Part shown: positions 24,321-34,001 of the stretch, one piece after another
How the letters are laid out: each line of letters starts with the position of its first letter
How positions within the stretch are numbered: the first letter of the stretch is position 1
Assembly: GCF_000430525.1 (NCBI RefSeq)
Contig: NZ_AUME01000011.1
Span: 1 to 64,000, forward strand
From: Prevotella corporis DSM 18810 = JCM 8529
GTDB lineage: Bacteria; Bacteroidota; Bacteroidia; Bacteroidales; Bacteroidaceae
Reading direction: 5' to 3'
Length of the DNA stretch: 64,000 nucleotides
Position numbers and translations under genes: made by a program
Notes under the pieces: generated by a model
The model's database searches: none
Told to the model about the DNA's origin: nothing
The model's input: the letters and a program-made list of their open reading frames with translations, nothing else

Positions 24321-26498
24321 ATGAATAAAGCTTTGAAAGTCCTTATTCTATCTTTGACCACATACTGCTTATGGGGCGGAATGTCCGCAAATGCAGCAAC
24401 AGTGCATCAGTTCAGTGCAACCGATGCCGGGAAGTTACAAAAGCCCGACACGATGGTTGTCATGAAAGATGTAACTGTGGTCGGAAATCGGCAACACGAT
24501 TTCCAAATGAGGACATCAGTTAACAATATTAATATTGACCGCAGTTACCTTCATGACAATTTTGCAGGAAGTCTTATGCAGACTCTCGGCGGAGTTCCTG
24601 GAGTCAAGGCCATGAATGTGGGCTCTGGACAATCCAAGCCTGCTATCCGTGGACTGGGATTCAATCGCATGGTAGTAGCCTTGGATGGAATCAAGCACGA
24701 GGGACAGCAGTGGGGCGATGAGCATGGACTTGAAATCGACCAGTTTTCCATCGACAGGATAGACATTGTCAAAGGTCCGGCAGCCTTGCTCTATGGCTCT
24801 GATGCCATCGGAGGTGTTATCAACTTGTACAATAATTATATACCCACAAAGCCCTATCAGGGCAGCGTTTCCATCTTTTCTCGTTCCAACAATGAGTCTA
24901 TTGGCGCATCGGCACGATTGGAGGGCAAGGCCGGAAATTTCTTCTGGCGCACCAACTTCACGCTTATCGATTACGCTGATTTCAAGGTTCCAACAGATAG
25001 TATTCAGTACTATTCATACTATATCCACTTAAAAAACAGACGTCTGCGTAATACGGCAGGCAAAGAGAGGGACGGAAGCATAACGCTGGGATATAAAAGC
25101 TACAATTTTAGGACCGATCTGAAGATTTCTAATTCAAACATTAAGAGCGGATTTTTTGCCAACGCACATGGCATTGAGGTGTTGTTGTCACAAATTGACT
25201 ATGACAAAAGCCGTCGAGATATCGACCTTCCCTATCAGGAAGTGAACCATCTCACGCTGATGAACCACACCACGTACCAACTTAAGGGTGTGATGCTGGA
25301 AGCGAACCTCGCCTACCAAGACAATAAGCGCAGGGAATTTTCCGAACCGCAGTCGCATGGCTACATGCCCATGCCCCAAGGGACGTTAGAACGGGAATTC
25401 AACAAGAGCACCTACACGGCCAATCTTGGTATGAAAGCACAGCTTGGCGAGAAGCACGAGCTGAATTCAGGCGTCAACGTGGAGCATCAGCACAACCGCA
25501 GGGCTGGTTGGGGATTCGTCATACCCGACTTCGGGACACTCTCTTTGGGCGTCTATACGTTCGATCGCTACACAATCACGAAGAATCTCATTGTGAATGC
25601 TGGTGTACGCTATGATTTCGTGCGGACAAGGATAGACAGTTATTTCGATTGGTACAAGACACCTATTGGCGTAGCGGACTCTATCTACAAGGAACGCTCA
25701 AGCAACATCAGGCGCACGTTTAACTGTGCCACCTGGTCAGCAGGTGTGAACTACACCAATGGCAAATGGCTCTTGAAGGCAAACATCGGCAAAAGTTTCC
25801 GGGTGCCCATTGCAAAGGAACTTGGAGCTGACGGAGTGAACTACAATATCTTCAGATACGAGAAGGGTAACTCAGAACTCAAACCTGAAGAGTCATATCA
25901 GATGGATGCAGGGATCAACTGGGACAACGGTGTGCTGAGCTTTCAGCTCGACCCATACGTGAATTATTTCCCAAATTATATTTATATGAACCCAACTTCC
26001 GGCTATTACGAGGGACTGCAGCTCTACCACTACACACAGAGCAAGGTGTTGCGATGGGGCTTCGAGGCCACCGTCAACTGGAAGATTCTCGACAATCTCG
26101 AAGCCGACTTGAAGGGCGAGTATCTTTATGCCAGACAACTGTCGGGCGAGAAGAAAGGCTACACTTTGCCATTCTCAACTCCTTTCTCCATCGATGCCAG
26201 CCTGAAGTACTCCTTCTGCCAGAACAAACCAGACAATGAGGGCTATGTGTCGCTAAGTGGGCACATCGTCGGCGCTCAGAACGATATCGTTCCGCCTGAG
26301 AAACCCACACCGGGCTATTTCACTCTCAACATGACCGCAGGCAAGGAGTTTAAGTTCGACAAATACACGCTGAAGATAGGCATCAATGCTGAGAATCTTC
26401 TCAACCGAAAATACTATGACCACACGAGCTACTATCGGCTTATTGACGTACCAGAACCTGGTAGAAACGTGGCTGTCATGGTGGGATTGGACTTTTAA
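24321..26498 (+). CDS. TonB-dependent outer-membrane receptor, probable metal or metallophore importer
   Basis: 725 residues. Signal peptide 1-25 (MNKALKVLILSLTTYCLWGG region, cut after ANA). No SusC-type carboxypeptidase-like domain. The plug domain (about 50-165) contains VVGNRQHDFQMRTSVNNINI, PGVKAMNVGSGQSKPAIRGL and DRIDIVKGPAALLYGSDAIG. The 22-strand barrel follows, ending in the typical aromatic C-terminus VMVGLDF. Plug residues IKHEGQQWGDEHGLEIDQ are rich in His/Asp/Glu, as in zinc or copper receptors, but substrate identity is inference from this and from the DUF4625 neighbours. Confidence 0.85.
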   Translation: MNKALKVLILSLTTYCLWGGMSANAATVHQFSATDAGKLQKPDTMVVMKDVTVVGNRQHDFQMRTSVNNINIDRSYLHDNFAGSLMQTLGGVPGVKAMNVGSGQSKPAIRGLGFNRMVVALDGIKHEGQQWGDEHGLEIDQFSIDRIDIVKGPAALLYGSDAIGGVINLYNNYIPTKPYQGSVSIFSRSNNESIGASARLEGKAGNFFWRTNFTLIDYADFKVPTDSIQYYSYYIHLKNRRLRNTAGKERDGSITLGYKSYNFRTDLKISNSNIKSGFFANAHGIEVLLSQIDYDKSRRDIDLPYQEVNHLTLMNHTTYQLKGVMLEANLAYQDNKRREFSEPQSHGYMPMPQGTLEREFNKSTYTANLGMKAQLGEKHELNSGVNVEHQHNRRAGWGFVIPDFGTLSLGVYTFDRYTITKNLIVNAGVRYDFVRTRIDSYFDWYKTPIGVADSIYKERSSNIRRTFNCATWSAGVNYTNGKWLLKANIGKSFRVPIAKELGADGVNYNIFRYEKGNSELKPEESYQMDAGINWDNGVLSFQLDPYVNYFPNYIYMNPTSGYYEGLQLYHYTQSKVLRWGFEATVNWKILDNLEADLKGEYLYARQLSGEKKGYTLPFSTPFSIDASLKYSFCQNKPDNEGYVSLSGHIVGAQNDIVPPEKPTPGYFTLNMTAGKEFKFDKYTLKIGINAENLLNRKYYDHTSYYRLIDVPEPGRNVAVMVGLDF

Positions 26499-26566
26499 TC
26501 ATTACAATAATAAATAAAAATTAATTACAAACCATGGGACGTAGTCCCAACAAAAAAATCATTAAA

Positions 26567-27322
26567 ATGGAAAAAAAACTAATGAACTGCGCAATTGCGC
26601 TTTTAGCAGTGTTTGCTTTGACAATGACATCATGCAGCAAGGACGATGAGACAACACCGAAAATCGAATTCCAAAATGTAGAAATTGGGCATGGAGGTAC
26701 AGCGATAATTGGCAAGGACATCCACTTGGAATGTAAGATATTTGCTGAGGCAAAGGTCAAATATATTGATGTCTCCATGAAACAGAAAGGTGGAAGCAGC
26801 ACTTTAGGAAAGCTTTACAATGATTCAAAGTATGTAAACGTGATTGATCCGGTGTTCCATGAGCATCTCATTTTGCCGGAAACATTGGCGGAAGGTGTGT
26901 ATGTTGTGACAATCTCTGTGAAGGACATGGTCGGAACCACAAAAAGTGTTTCTCAGGAAGTAAAATTGACGAAACAGAGTTCTACTGCCCCAGTTGTCAC
27001 CAATTTGGAAATTCTCAATCCCAAGACAAGGTTAGGTGTGGTAAAAGCTAAGGCTGGCGACATGGTGCTGGTGAAGGCGCACATCGAAGCTGCTAAAATC
27101 ATTAAGGATATGGAGCTTGAATTCCACGGAAAAGATGAGAAGTCTGTCGCACTCACTGACGCTCAACTGAAGAAGTACATAGGCAAGAAGAGTGTAGATT
27201 TTGCAGAACAAATCATGGTTCCTGCCGATGCTCCTGCCGGCGAGTATCATTTCCATTTCACCGTTGAGGATGAGAAGGGGCAATCAGCCACTGGCGAGTT
27301 GGAAAGCTTTCAAATACAGTAA
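26567..27322 (+). CDS. DUF4625-like lipoprotein
   Basis: 251 residues from the ATG at 26567; an upstream ATG at 26534 and one at 26582 are alternatives. Lipobox ALTMTSC (Cys at about residue 24), so an outer-membrane lipoprotein. Two Ig-like repeats, each with an EIGHGGTAIIGKDIHLEC or LGVVKAKAGDMVLVKAHIEA type start and a closing AGEYHFHFTVEDEKGQ strand, as in DUF4625. Probably a surface or periplasmic ligand-binding partner of the receptor encoded 68 bases upstream. The second lipoprotein of the same family follows. Confidence 0.75.
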   Translation: MEKKLMNCAIALLAVFALTMTSCSKDDETTPKIEFQNVEIGHGGTAIIGKDIHLECKIFAEAKVKYIDVSMKQKGGSSTLGKLYNDSKYVNVIDPVFHEHLILPETLAEGVYVVTISVKDMVGTTKSVSQEVKLTKQSSTAPVVTNLEILNPKTRLGVVKAKAGDMVLVKAHIEAAKIIKDMELEFHGKDEKSVALTDAQLKKYIGKKSVDFAEQIMVPADAPAGEYHFHFTVEDEKGQSATGELESFQIQ

Positions 27323-27449
27323 GATTTTCTGTCTGGGTGAAATGTGGATTCGGCGAGCAATCCCTCCCATCGGCACCCAGACGGCATTGATAAACCAAAA
27401 AGCTGGGGATGGGAAACCTCATTCCCGCTTTTGCAAAACTTAAGAAAAA

Positions 27450-27944
27450 ATGAAAAAAATCAGCACATTTATCTTGTTGGCAGCATTGACCTTGTCGTTC
27501 TCTGCATGCAGCAGTGACGATGATAATGTGGTAATAGACACGGAAAAGCCAACCATTACCAGCGAGGGCATCGTGGCTATGCCCATCAACTGCCAGACTT
27601 ACGAACTGGGTTCTGAAATACCCGTGCGCTATATCCTCAAGGATAATGTAGAGCTGGGTAATTACAACATTGAAATCCATAACAATTTCAATCACCATAC
27701 CCACAGTACCGATGCCGGCGATTGTAAGCTGGATCCGATGAAGGATGCTGCTGCCAATGTGTGGGTTTTCAACCACGACTACACCATTCCCGCAGGAAGC
27801 AAGACCTATAAGATTGAGGAGAATATCAAAATTCCCGCTGACAGACAGCCGGGCGACTATCATTTCATGATACGTTTCACTGATGCCGCAGGGCATCAGG
27901 AGCTGAAGGCCGTCAGCATTAAACTGATTAAGCCTGTGGTGTGA
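27450..27944 (+). CDS. DUF4625 lipoprotein with His-rich loop
   Basis: 164 residues. Lipobox TLSFSAC (Cys21). One DUF4625 domain: KPTITSEGIVAMPINCQTYE, RYILKDNVELGNYNIEIHNN, then a His cluster FNHHTHSTDAGDCKLD (about 76-91) and PGDYHFMIRFTDAAGH near the end. Histidines in HNNFNHHTHS could bind a metal. Last gene of the uptake locus, 127 bases after the first lipoprotein gene. Confidence 0.8.
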   Translation: MKKISTFILLAALTLSFSACSSDDDNVVIDTEKPTITSEGIVAMPINCQTYELGSEIPVRYILKDNVELGNYNIEIHNNFNHHTHSTDAGDCKLDPMKDAAANVWVFNHDYTIPAGSKTYKIEENIKIPADRQPGDYHFMIRFTDAAGHQELKAVSIKLIKPVV

Positions 27945-28002
27945 TTCTGCTTTTTGTCAAGTATTTTCACAATCGGCAGTCGGGAACATGACTTTTCGCA
28001 CG

Positions 28003-28068
28003 GCGAAAGGTCAGCAATGACCCGGCAAAAGGTGACCTTTCATCATGCAAAAGGTCACCTTTTATGAT
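28003..28068. repeat. 22-base phased palindrome array D
   Basis: Units at 28003, 28025 and 28047. The second and third are near-perfect dyads (AAAAGGTGACCTTTC and AAAAGGTCACCTTTT) and give the best view of the consensus. Decayed units extend to about 27981 and 28090. It lies in the gap 27945-28431, otherwise empty except for the promoter of the next gene. Confidence 0.8.
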
Positions 28069-28390
28069 GCAGCTTGTAAGTAGCAGATAACAAGCTGTTT
28101 AGAAGAGACTGGCGGAATGGGGTTCTGTCAAATATTTTCATTTGCTCTCCGTGTTTCCATAACTTAACGAGCGGTTGCGGAAAGTAGTCATGAAAGAAAT
28201 TCGTCAGTTTTCAAGTGATAAGACTTGTTGAGGCTGGTGGTTGTCTTTCCTGCATTTTCAACTTGAAATTATCAAAAAACCGCGGTTTCATCGGTGACAA
28301 TCGGTCTTGTGAGCCCTGCGCCACTATGCTCCTATCATACGTTTTGCATTCTTTTCAGCTTGATTTATTGCGATTGTGCGCAAAATGTAT

Positions 28391-28398
28391 TACTTTTG
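28391..28398 (+). promoter_or_regulatory. -7 promoter box of the nucleoside-recognition gene
   Basis: TACTTTTG, 33 bases upstream of the chosen ATG at 28432, with TTG 20 bases before it (28368-28370). Confidence 0.5.
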
Positions 28399-28431
28399 TG
28401 TACTGAATACAAATTTCCGCATACTCAACCT

Positions 28432-29658
28432 ATGGTTTTAAACTACATTTGGATTGCTTTCTTCCTGATAGCCTTTATCTTCGGAATCATTGGGCTCTGC
28501 ATGGGCGACACAACAATCTTTCAGAAGATGGTCGATGCTACTTTCGACTCGTCGAAGACGGCTTTCGAGGTCTCTCTTGGCCTTACGGGAGTGCTGGCCT
28601 TGTGGTTGGGCATCATGAAGATAGGCGAACGCGCTGGTGCGGTGAACGTTTTGGCGCGGATGCTGAGTCCGCTCTTCACGAAACTGTTCCCCGATATTCC
28701 GAAAAACCACCCTGTCATGGGCTCTATCTTCATGAATATCGCTTCGAACATGCTCGGACTCGACAATGCAGCTACCCCGACGGGGCTGAAAGCCATGTCG
28801 CAGATGCAAGAATTGAACACGAGGAAGGACACGGCTACCAATCCGATGATTATGTTTCTCGTGCTGAACACCTCCGGACTGACCATCATTCCCACGAGCA
28901 TACTGGCTTTCAGGAGCGCCAATGGCGCAGCATCGCCTACCGATGTGTTCATCCCGATACTGCTGGCGACCACCGTTGCCACGATTGCGGGCATCATTAT
29001 TACGTCGATTTGGCAACGCATCAATATCTTTCAGCCTGTGTTACTGGCCACGATTGTTGGTCTGATGGGTGCTGTAGGTCTTGTGATTTGGGGATTCGGA
29101 CAGATGGATCAGCCAACCATTGACGTGGTGACGTCGGTGGCTTCCAACCTGATTCTGATGTCGATTATCGTCCTTTTCATCGCCGCAGGCTTCTACAAAC
29201 GCATCAATGTCTATGACTCGTTTATCGAAGGGGCGAAAGAAGGCTTCACCACAGCCGTGCGAATCATCCCCTATCTCGTTGCCATCCTCGTTGCTGTGGG
29301 GGTCTTTCGAGCATCGGGGGCGATGGATATGCTCATTGAGGGTGTCAGATGGTGCATTGAGGTGTGTGGCCTCGACACGAAATTCGTCGATGGATTGCCC
29401 ACAGCCTTCATGAAACCACTCTCAGGCAGTGGGGCACGGGGGCTGATGCTTGAGACAATGAAGCATTTTGGTGCCGACTCTTTTGCCGGACGGCTCAGCT
29501 GCGTGTTCCAAGGATCTACCGATACGACATTCTATGTGTTGGCCGTTTATTTCGGAAGTGTGAGCATCCGCTATACAAGGCATGCCGTTGCGTGTGGCCT
29601 GCTTGCCGATTTGGCCGGTGTTATTGCAGCCATCGGCGTCTGTTACGTGTTTTTTTAA
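28432..29658 (+). CDS. nucleoside-recognition (SpmA-SpmB-like fusion) membrane protein
   Basis: 408 residues from MVLNYIWIAFFLIAFIFGII; the frame from 28294 adds 46 residues upstream of the promoter and is rejected. Two Gate/nucleoside-recognition domains in tandem, corresponding to spore maturation proteins A (about 1-190) and B (about 215-408) fused in one chain. Repeated membrane helices and motifs PVMGSIFMNIASNMLGLDNA and LNTSGLTIIPTSILAFR in the first, AFMKPLSGSGARGLMLE in the second. Found in many non-sporulating Bacteroidetes; transport substrate unknown. 22 bases ahead of the flippase gene, probably co-transcribed. Confidence 0.85.
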   Translation: MVLNYIWIAFFLIAFIFGIIGLCMGDTTIFQKMVDATFDSSKTAFEVSLGLTGVLALWLGIMKIGERAGAVNVLARMLSPLFTKLFPDIPKNHPVMGSIFMNIASNMLGLDNAATPTGLKAMSQMQELNTRKDTATNPMIMFLVLNTSGLTIIPTSILAFRSANGAASPTDVFIPILLATTVATIAGIIITSIWQRINIFQPVLLATIVGLMGAVGLVIWGFGQMDQPTIDVVTSVASNLILMSIIVLFIAAGFYKRINVYDSFIEGAKEGFTTAVRIIPYLVAILVAVGVFRASGAMDMLIEGVRWCIEVCGLDTKFVDGLPTAFMKPLSGSGARGLMLETMKHFGADSFAGRLSCVFQGSTDTTFYVLAVYFGSVSIRYTRHAVACGLLADLAGVIAAIGVCYVFF

Positions 29659-29680
29659 GAAGTAAAGTAAGGAAAATCAA

Positions 29681-31162
29681 ATGGCAAACTTGAAATCATT
29701 GGCAAAAGATACGGCAATCTACGGACTCAGTAGCATTGCCGCACGTTTCATCAACTATCTGCTCGTGCCGATACAGACAGACCGGTTCAATTCCGCTGGC
29801 GGACAGTATGGAATCATTACCAACGTGTATGCCTATGTGGCCTTACTGATTGTGGTCCTGACTTACGGCATGGAGACGACGTTCTTCCGCTTTATGAGCA
29901 AGGAAGGCGAAAATCCCGACAGAGTATATGCCACCACTTTGAAGATGGTGGGAATGACATCGCTGCTCTTTATGGCGGTGGTGATCCTCTTTAATCAGCC
30001 CATTGCCTCGGTTTTGGGTTATTCTGACCACCCCGAATACATCCTCATCATGTATGTGACGGTGGCCATCGACGCTTTTGCAGCCATACCGTTTGCCTAT
30101 CTTCGCTGCAAGCACAGACCCATAAAGTTCGCCACGCTGAAGATGTTGAACATCACGTTCAATATCGTTCTCAACCTGCTTTATCTCGTAGTGCTGCCGT
30201 ATTTCAAGATCAATCCTTTCGGAATCTACGATGATCGCTTCACGCTCGATGTCGTATGGGTGTTCTATATCAACCTGTTCTGCACCATCGCCACGCTGTT
30301 GATGCTCTGGAAAGAACTCGCTGGTATCCGTTACAAATTTGATATGGTAACTTGCAGGCGCATGCTCTCATACACTTTCCCGCTGTTGATAATGGGACTG
30401 GCGGGACAGCTGAACCAATGCGCCTCGCAGATCATCTTTCCCTATGTCTTTAATGGGACACCCGAAGAGGCTCGCATGCAATTGGGCATCTATGGAGCAT
30501 GTATCAAGATTGCAATGATCATGGTAATGATAACGCAGGCTTTCCGTTACGCCTACGAGCCCTTTGTGTTTGGAAAGTCGAAAGACAAGGACAACAAGGA
30601 TACCTATGCCAAAGCCATGAAGTTCTATATCATTTTCACCCTTCTTGCGTTTCTCTCCGTAATGGGATATATGGACGTTCTCCGTCACGTGGTTGGCCGG
30701 AGTTACTGGGAAGGCTTGGAGATTGTCCCCATTGTGATGGCTGCCGAAATCATGTTCGGCATCTTTTTCAATCTGAGTTTTTGGTACAAGCTCACCGATC
30801 GTACCATCTGGGGAGCTTATTTTTCAGGAATCGGGGCCGCTGTGCTCATCGTTATGGATATTTTGCTCATCCCTCGCATGAGCTATTGGGCCTGTGCGTG
30901 GGCTGGTTTCGTGTCTTATGCCGTGAGTATGGTCATCAGCTATTACTTCGGGCAGAAGTATTATCCCATCAAATATCCCGTGAGGGACATCCTCATCTAT
31001 GTTGTCATAGCTACGGTGCTTTTCGGAGGCATCACGGTATCTAACGAAATGTTGCCAACATGGGCAGCCTTGTCCGTTAATACGCTCATCTTGTTGGTCT
31101 TCATGGGTGTCATAGTGAAGCGCGATTTCCCATTGAGCAGGTTGAGAGGAATGAGGAAATAG
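29681..31162 (+). CDS. polysaccharide flippase (Wzx/MATE-like)
   Basis: 493 residues with about 12-14 hydrophobic helices over the full length. The N-terminus AKDTAIYGLSSIAARFINYLLVPIQTDRF is characteristic of lipopolysaccharide/oligosaccharide flippases of the MOP superfamily. Flips lipid-linked sugars across the inner membrane. No glycosyltransferase neighbours in the window, so the glycan is unknown; in Bacteroidetes a solitary copy like this is common. Directly downstream of the nucleoside-recognition gene. Confidence 0.85.
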   Translation: MANLKSLAKDTAIYGLSSIAARFINYLLVPIQTDRFNSAGGQYGIITNVYAYVALLIVVLTYGMETTFFRFMSKEGENPDRVYATTLKMVGMTSLLFMAVVILFNQPIASVLGYSDHPEYILIMYVTVAIDAFAAIPFAYLRCKHRPIKFATLKMLNITFNIVLNLLYLVVLPYFKINPFGIYDDRFTLDVVWVFYINLFCTIATLLMLWKELAGIRYKFDMVTCRRMLSYTFPLLIMGLAGQLNQCASQIIFPYVFNGTPEEARMQLGIYGACIKIAMIMVMITQAFRYAYEPFVFGKSKDKDNKDTYAKAMKFYIIFTLLAFLSVMGYMDVLRHVVGRSYWEGLEIVPIVMAAEIMFGIFFNLSFWYKLTDRTIWGAYFSGIGAAVLIVMDILLIPRMSYWACAWAGFVSYAVSMVISYYFGQKYYPIKYPVRDILIYVVIATVLFGGITVSNEMLPTWAALSVNTLILLVFMGVIVKRDFPLSRLRGMRK

Positions 31163-31316
31163 AAGCCGTGGCTGGCTGACGGGGGCATGGGTAGTCAACC
31201 CCGATGATGCCTTATCTCCCTGACGACAGGGTAAGGCTGATGCCTGACAGAACGAAAGGACAATAATAATTTGCAAATAAGCATCATATCAAGTTTCACC
31301 ATTAAACCAAATAATT

Positions 31317-33437
31317 ATGAAAAAATCAACTTTAGTCCTTGCCGGACTACTCGCCATGAGTACGGCGCATGCCGATGAAGGCATGTGGACTCTCTACAAT
31401 CTTCCAGACGCTGTCTATAGACAGATGGTAGATTATGGTTTCCAATTGCCTTGCGACATGCTTTACAATGACCCGAATGCCATTAGCAACTACGTTGTCA
31501 ACTTCTCCGGTTTCTGTTCGGGCGTCGTTGTGTCGCCCGATGGTTTGGTGTTTACCAACCACCACTGTGGTTTCGGTGCCATCAACGCACATTCCACCGT
31601 GGAACACGACTACATGCGTGATGGCTTTTATGCCAAAAGTTTCAGCGAGGAGTTGCCTAACGAGGACATGTTCGTATCTTTCATGCGCAGTCAGCAGGAC
31701 ATTACGCCCCGCGTCAACAAGCTTATAGCAGACAAGAGTGCAGCTGAGCAGGAAAATATCCTCGACTCTCTCACCAATGTGCTGAGCGATTCGGTGAAGA
31801 ACATCGACAAAACGCTCCGCGTTGAGGTAAAGCCTTTCTATGAGGGCAACAAGTATTACGCTACGACTTATCAGGACTTCACCGACATTCGTTTGGTGTT
31901 CACTGTGCCAAAGAGCATGGGTAAGTTCGGCGGCGACACCGATAACTGGATGTGGCCTCGCCAAACGTGCGACTTCTCTGTGTTCCGCATCTACGCTGAT
32001 CCAAAAACGAACGGCCCGGCAACTTACTCCAAGGATAACGTGCCTTACCATCCGGAGCATTGGGCACCAGTCAGCATGCAGGGATACAAGGACAAAGACT
32101 TTGCCATGACAATCGGTTATCCTGGCAGTACCAGCCGTTACCTCTCGTCTTATGGCATCCAGCAGCGCCGTGACATTGAGAATACGGGGCGTGTTCAGAC
32201 ACGCGACATTAAATTGGCCATCATGAAGAAATACATGGATGCTGACGAAGCGACACGTATTCAGTATGAGGACGGCTACGCAAGCTCTGCCAACTATTGG
32301 AAAAACTCAATGGGAATGAACAAATGTATCGATTCCATCGGTCTTATTCGTCAGAAAGCGGAGTACGAGGCACGCATAAAGGACTGGCTCAGCAAACAGG
32401 AGGTGAAGAATCCTGCTACCAACGTGGACTTCGATGAGTTGGAAAAACTCTATGGTGAGAGCCGTCCGTTGTTGAATGCGCTCAACTACTGGGGGGAGTC
32501 GTTCTGGAAAACGTCTGAGTTCTTTACCCGTGCAATCAGGCTCAATCTCGGAATGCAGATCAAAGGTCCAAAGGACAATCCTAAAAAGCAGTACTGCGAG
32601 TTCGCTGACAACAGCGACAAGTGGAACTATGCTCTCGACAAGGAGATGACCGCTGCCATGATGAAGAACTATGCCAAGATGATGCCTGCAGAATATCACC
32701 CTGCTTTCTTCAAGACTGTCAACAAAAAGTTCGGTGGCGACTTCGATAAATACACCGAATGGCTCTACAAGAAGAGCAAGTTGCTCAAGAAAGGCGCTAA
32801 GTTCTATCAGAACAACCGCAAGAAATACATGAAAGATCCAGGCGTATGCATTGGTATCGACCTTATGGAGACTTACGCTGCAGTGGGTTCCAAGGTCGGT
32901 CCAGTGATGGAAAAGATACAAGCGGAGGAGAAAAAGCTCTGCGAAGCCAAGATACAGATGGAAATGGGCATGCCGCACTACAGCGATGCCAACTTCACCA
33001 TGCGTATGAGCTACGGTCAAGTGGGAGGCTACATGATTGGAAACTTCAACAGTGGCTACTACACCACGGCAGAAAGCATTGTCGAGAAGTTCAAAAAGGC
33101 CGATGAAATTGCCGACTACAAGGCTGAACCTATCATGCACGAGCTCTTGAGTGCTTCCGATTACGGTCGCTATGCCGACAAGACCACGGGTAAAATGCAG
33201 CTCTGTTTCCTCACTAACAACGACATTACTGGCGGAAACTCAGGCTCACCGATTTTCGACGGCAAGGGACGCCTCATCGGTCTCGCATTCGACGGCAACT
33301 GGGACAGTCTCAGTTCCGACATCAATTTTGACCGCAACCTTGCCCGTTGCATCGGTGTTGATATCCGTTTCGTGCTCTACATGATGGATAAGTGGGGACA
33401 TGCCGACCGTTTAATTAAAGAAATCAATCCACAGTAA
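31317..33437 (+). CDS. S46 family dipeptidyl-peptidase, DPP7 type
   Basis: 706 residues. Signal peptide 1-19 (cut after AHA). Removes dipeptides from the N-terminus of peptides in the periplasm. The chymotrypsin-like double barrel is split by a helical domain: His region VFTNHHCGFGAIN (H82/H83), Asp in FGGDTDNWMWPRQTCDFSVF, nucleophile S642 in GNSGSPIF. The residue 18 beyond the serine is Gly660 in LAFDGNW. In the Porphyromonas enzymes Gly at this place marks DPP7 (hydrophobic P1) and Arg marks DPP11 (acidic P1), so DPP7-like specificity is predicted. Single gene with its own terminator. Confidence 0.9.
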   Translation: MKKSTLVLAGLLAMSTAHADEGMWTLYNLPDAVYRQMVDYGFQLPCDMLYNDPNAISNYVVNFSGFCSGVVVSPDGLVFTNHHCGFGAINAHSTVEHDYMRDGFYAKSFSEELPNEDMFVSFMRSQQDITPRVNKLIADKSAAEQENILDSLTNVLSDSVKNIDKTLRVEVKPFYEGNKYYATTYQDFTDIRLVFTVPKSMGKFGGDTDNWMWPRQTCDFSVFRIYADPKTNGPATYSKDNVPYHPEHWAPVSMQGYKDKDFAMTIGYPGSTSRYLSSYGIQQRRDIENTGRVQTRDIKLAIMKKYMDADEATRIQYEDGYASSANYWKNSMGMNKCIDSIGLIRQKAEYEARIKDWLSKQEVKNPATNVDFDELEKLYGESRPLLNALNYWGESFWKTSEFFTRAIRLNLGMQIKGPKDNPKKQYCEFADNSDKWNYALDKEMTAAMMKNYAKMMPAEYHPAFFKTVNKKFGGDFDKYTEWLYKKSKLLKKGAKFYQNNRKKYMKDPGVCIGIDLMETYAAVGSKVGPVMEKIQAEEKKLCEAKIQMEMGMPHYSDANFTMRMSYGQVGGYMIGNFNSGYYTTAESIVEKFKKADEIADYKAEPIMHELLSASDYGRYADKTTGKMQLCFLTNNDITGGNSGSPIFDGKGRLIGLAFDGNWDSLSSDINFDRNLARCIGVDIRFVLYMMDKWGHADRLIKEINPQ

Positions 33438-33493
33438 ATATGAGATGTGCGGTTGGTGCGAACACACCAACTCACCCTCATACAACCATAGAA

Positions 33494-33525
33494 AAAGGGT
33501 TCGGAAGATATTTCCGAACCCTTTG
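33494..33525 (+). terminator. intrinsic terminator after the S46 peptidase gene
   Basis: AAAGGGTTCGGAA and TTCCGAACCCTTT form a 13-bp stem around a six-base loop. Confidence 0.7.
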
Positions 33526-33585
33526 TTATTTCCGATTTCCCAAACGGCCAACTCCTGTCCGCCGTCCGTCGGGCCTTTCGCCTGC

Positions 33586-33975
33586 TTATCGTGTGCAGTT
33601 GGCCGTCCAGCTCTCACCTCCCTTTACAACCAGCATGGTCAGTTTGGAAGCAGTGATTGTGATTCCGCTCAAGCCTGTTCCGACACTGATGTAGGTGTTG
33701 TCGTCTTTCTTCTCGAACTTCACATTGTTCAAGTCGGGAATATCATTTGAGAAGTGGAACGAATAGGTTGAGCCCACTTTGTTGACTATCACCTTTCCGT
33801 TCTCCGTACTGATGTTTTTGGCGGGTTTGATGTTGGTATAGCCGATGTGTCCCTTATAAGTGCCGACGAAGAGGTCAACGTCTGCCGGGTCAGTGTCTTT
33901 ACTACACGAGGTGAATACTGCTGTTGTCATCAACAGGCAAAACAGAATTGAAAAGATTCTCAATACTTTTTTCAT
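33586..33975 (-). CDS. small lipoprotein, lipocalin-like
   Basis: 129 residues. Lipobox TAVFTSC (Cys24) after a hydrophobic signal. The mature part is all-beta in character (FVGTYKGHIGYTNI, GKVIVNKVGSTYSFHFSN, GLSGITITASKLTMLVVKGG), fitting the small lipocalin-like lipoproteins common in Bacteroidales. Ligand unknown. Minus strand, convergent with the S46 peptidase. Its upstream region has a TACATTTG -7 box with a dyad over the predicted start site. Confidence 0.7.
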   Translation of the reverse strand: MKKVLRIFSILFCLLMTTAVFTSCSKDTDPADVDLFVGTYKGHIGYTNIKPAKNISTENGKVIVNKVGSTYSFHFSNDIPDLNNVKFEKKDDNTYISVGTGLSGITITASKLTMLVVKGGESWTANCTR

Positions 33976-34001
33976 AATTAAAAAATTTAGTTATACTTTG
34001 A

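Noticed and set aside
28449..29123. 224-codon plus-strand frame inside the nucleoside-recognition gene
   Set aside because: Out-of-frame overlap with a membrane protein that has family motifs; the product is a His/Arg-rich artefact.
32307..33140. 277-codon open frame antisense to the S46 peptidase
   Set aside because: Complement of a well-supported catalytic protein; composition rich in His/Leu/Val, as expected of an antisense frame.
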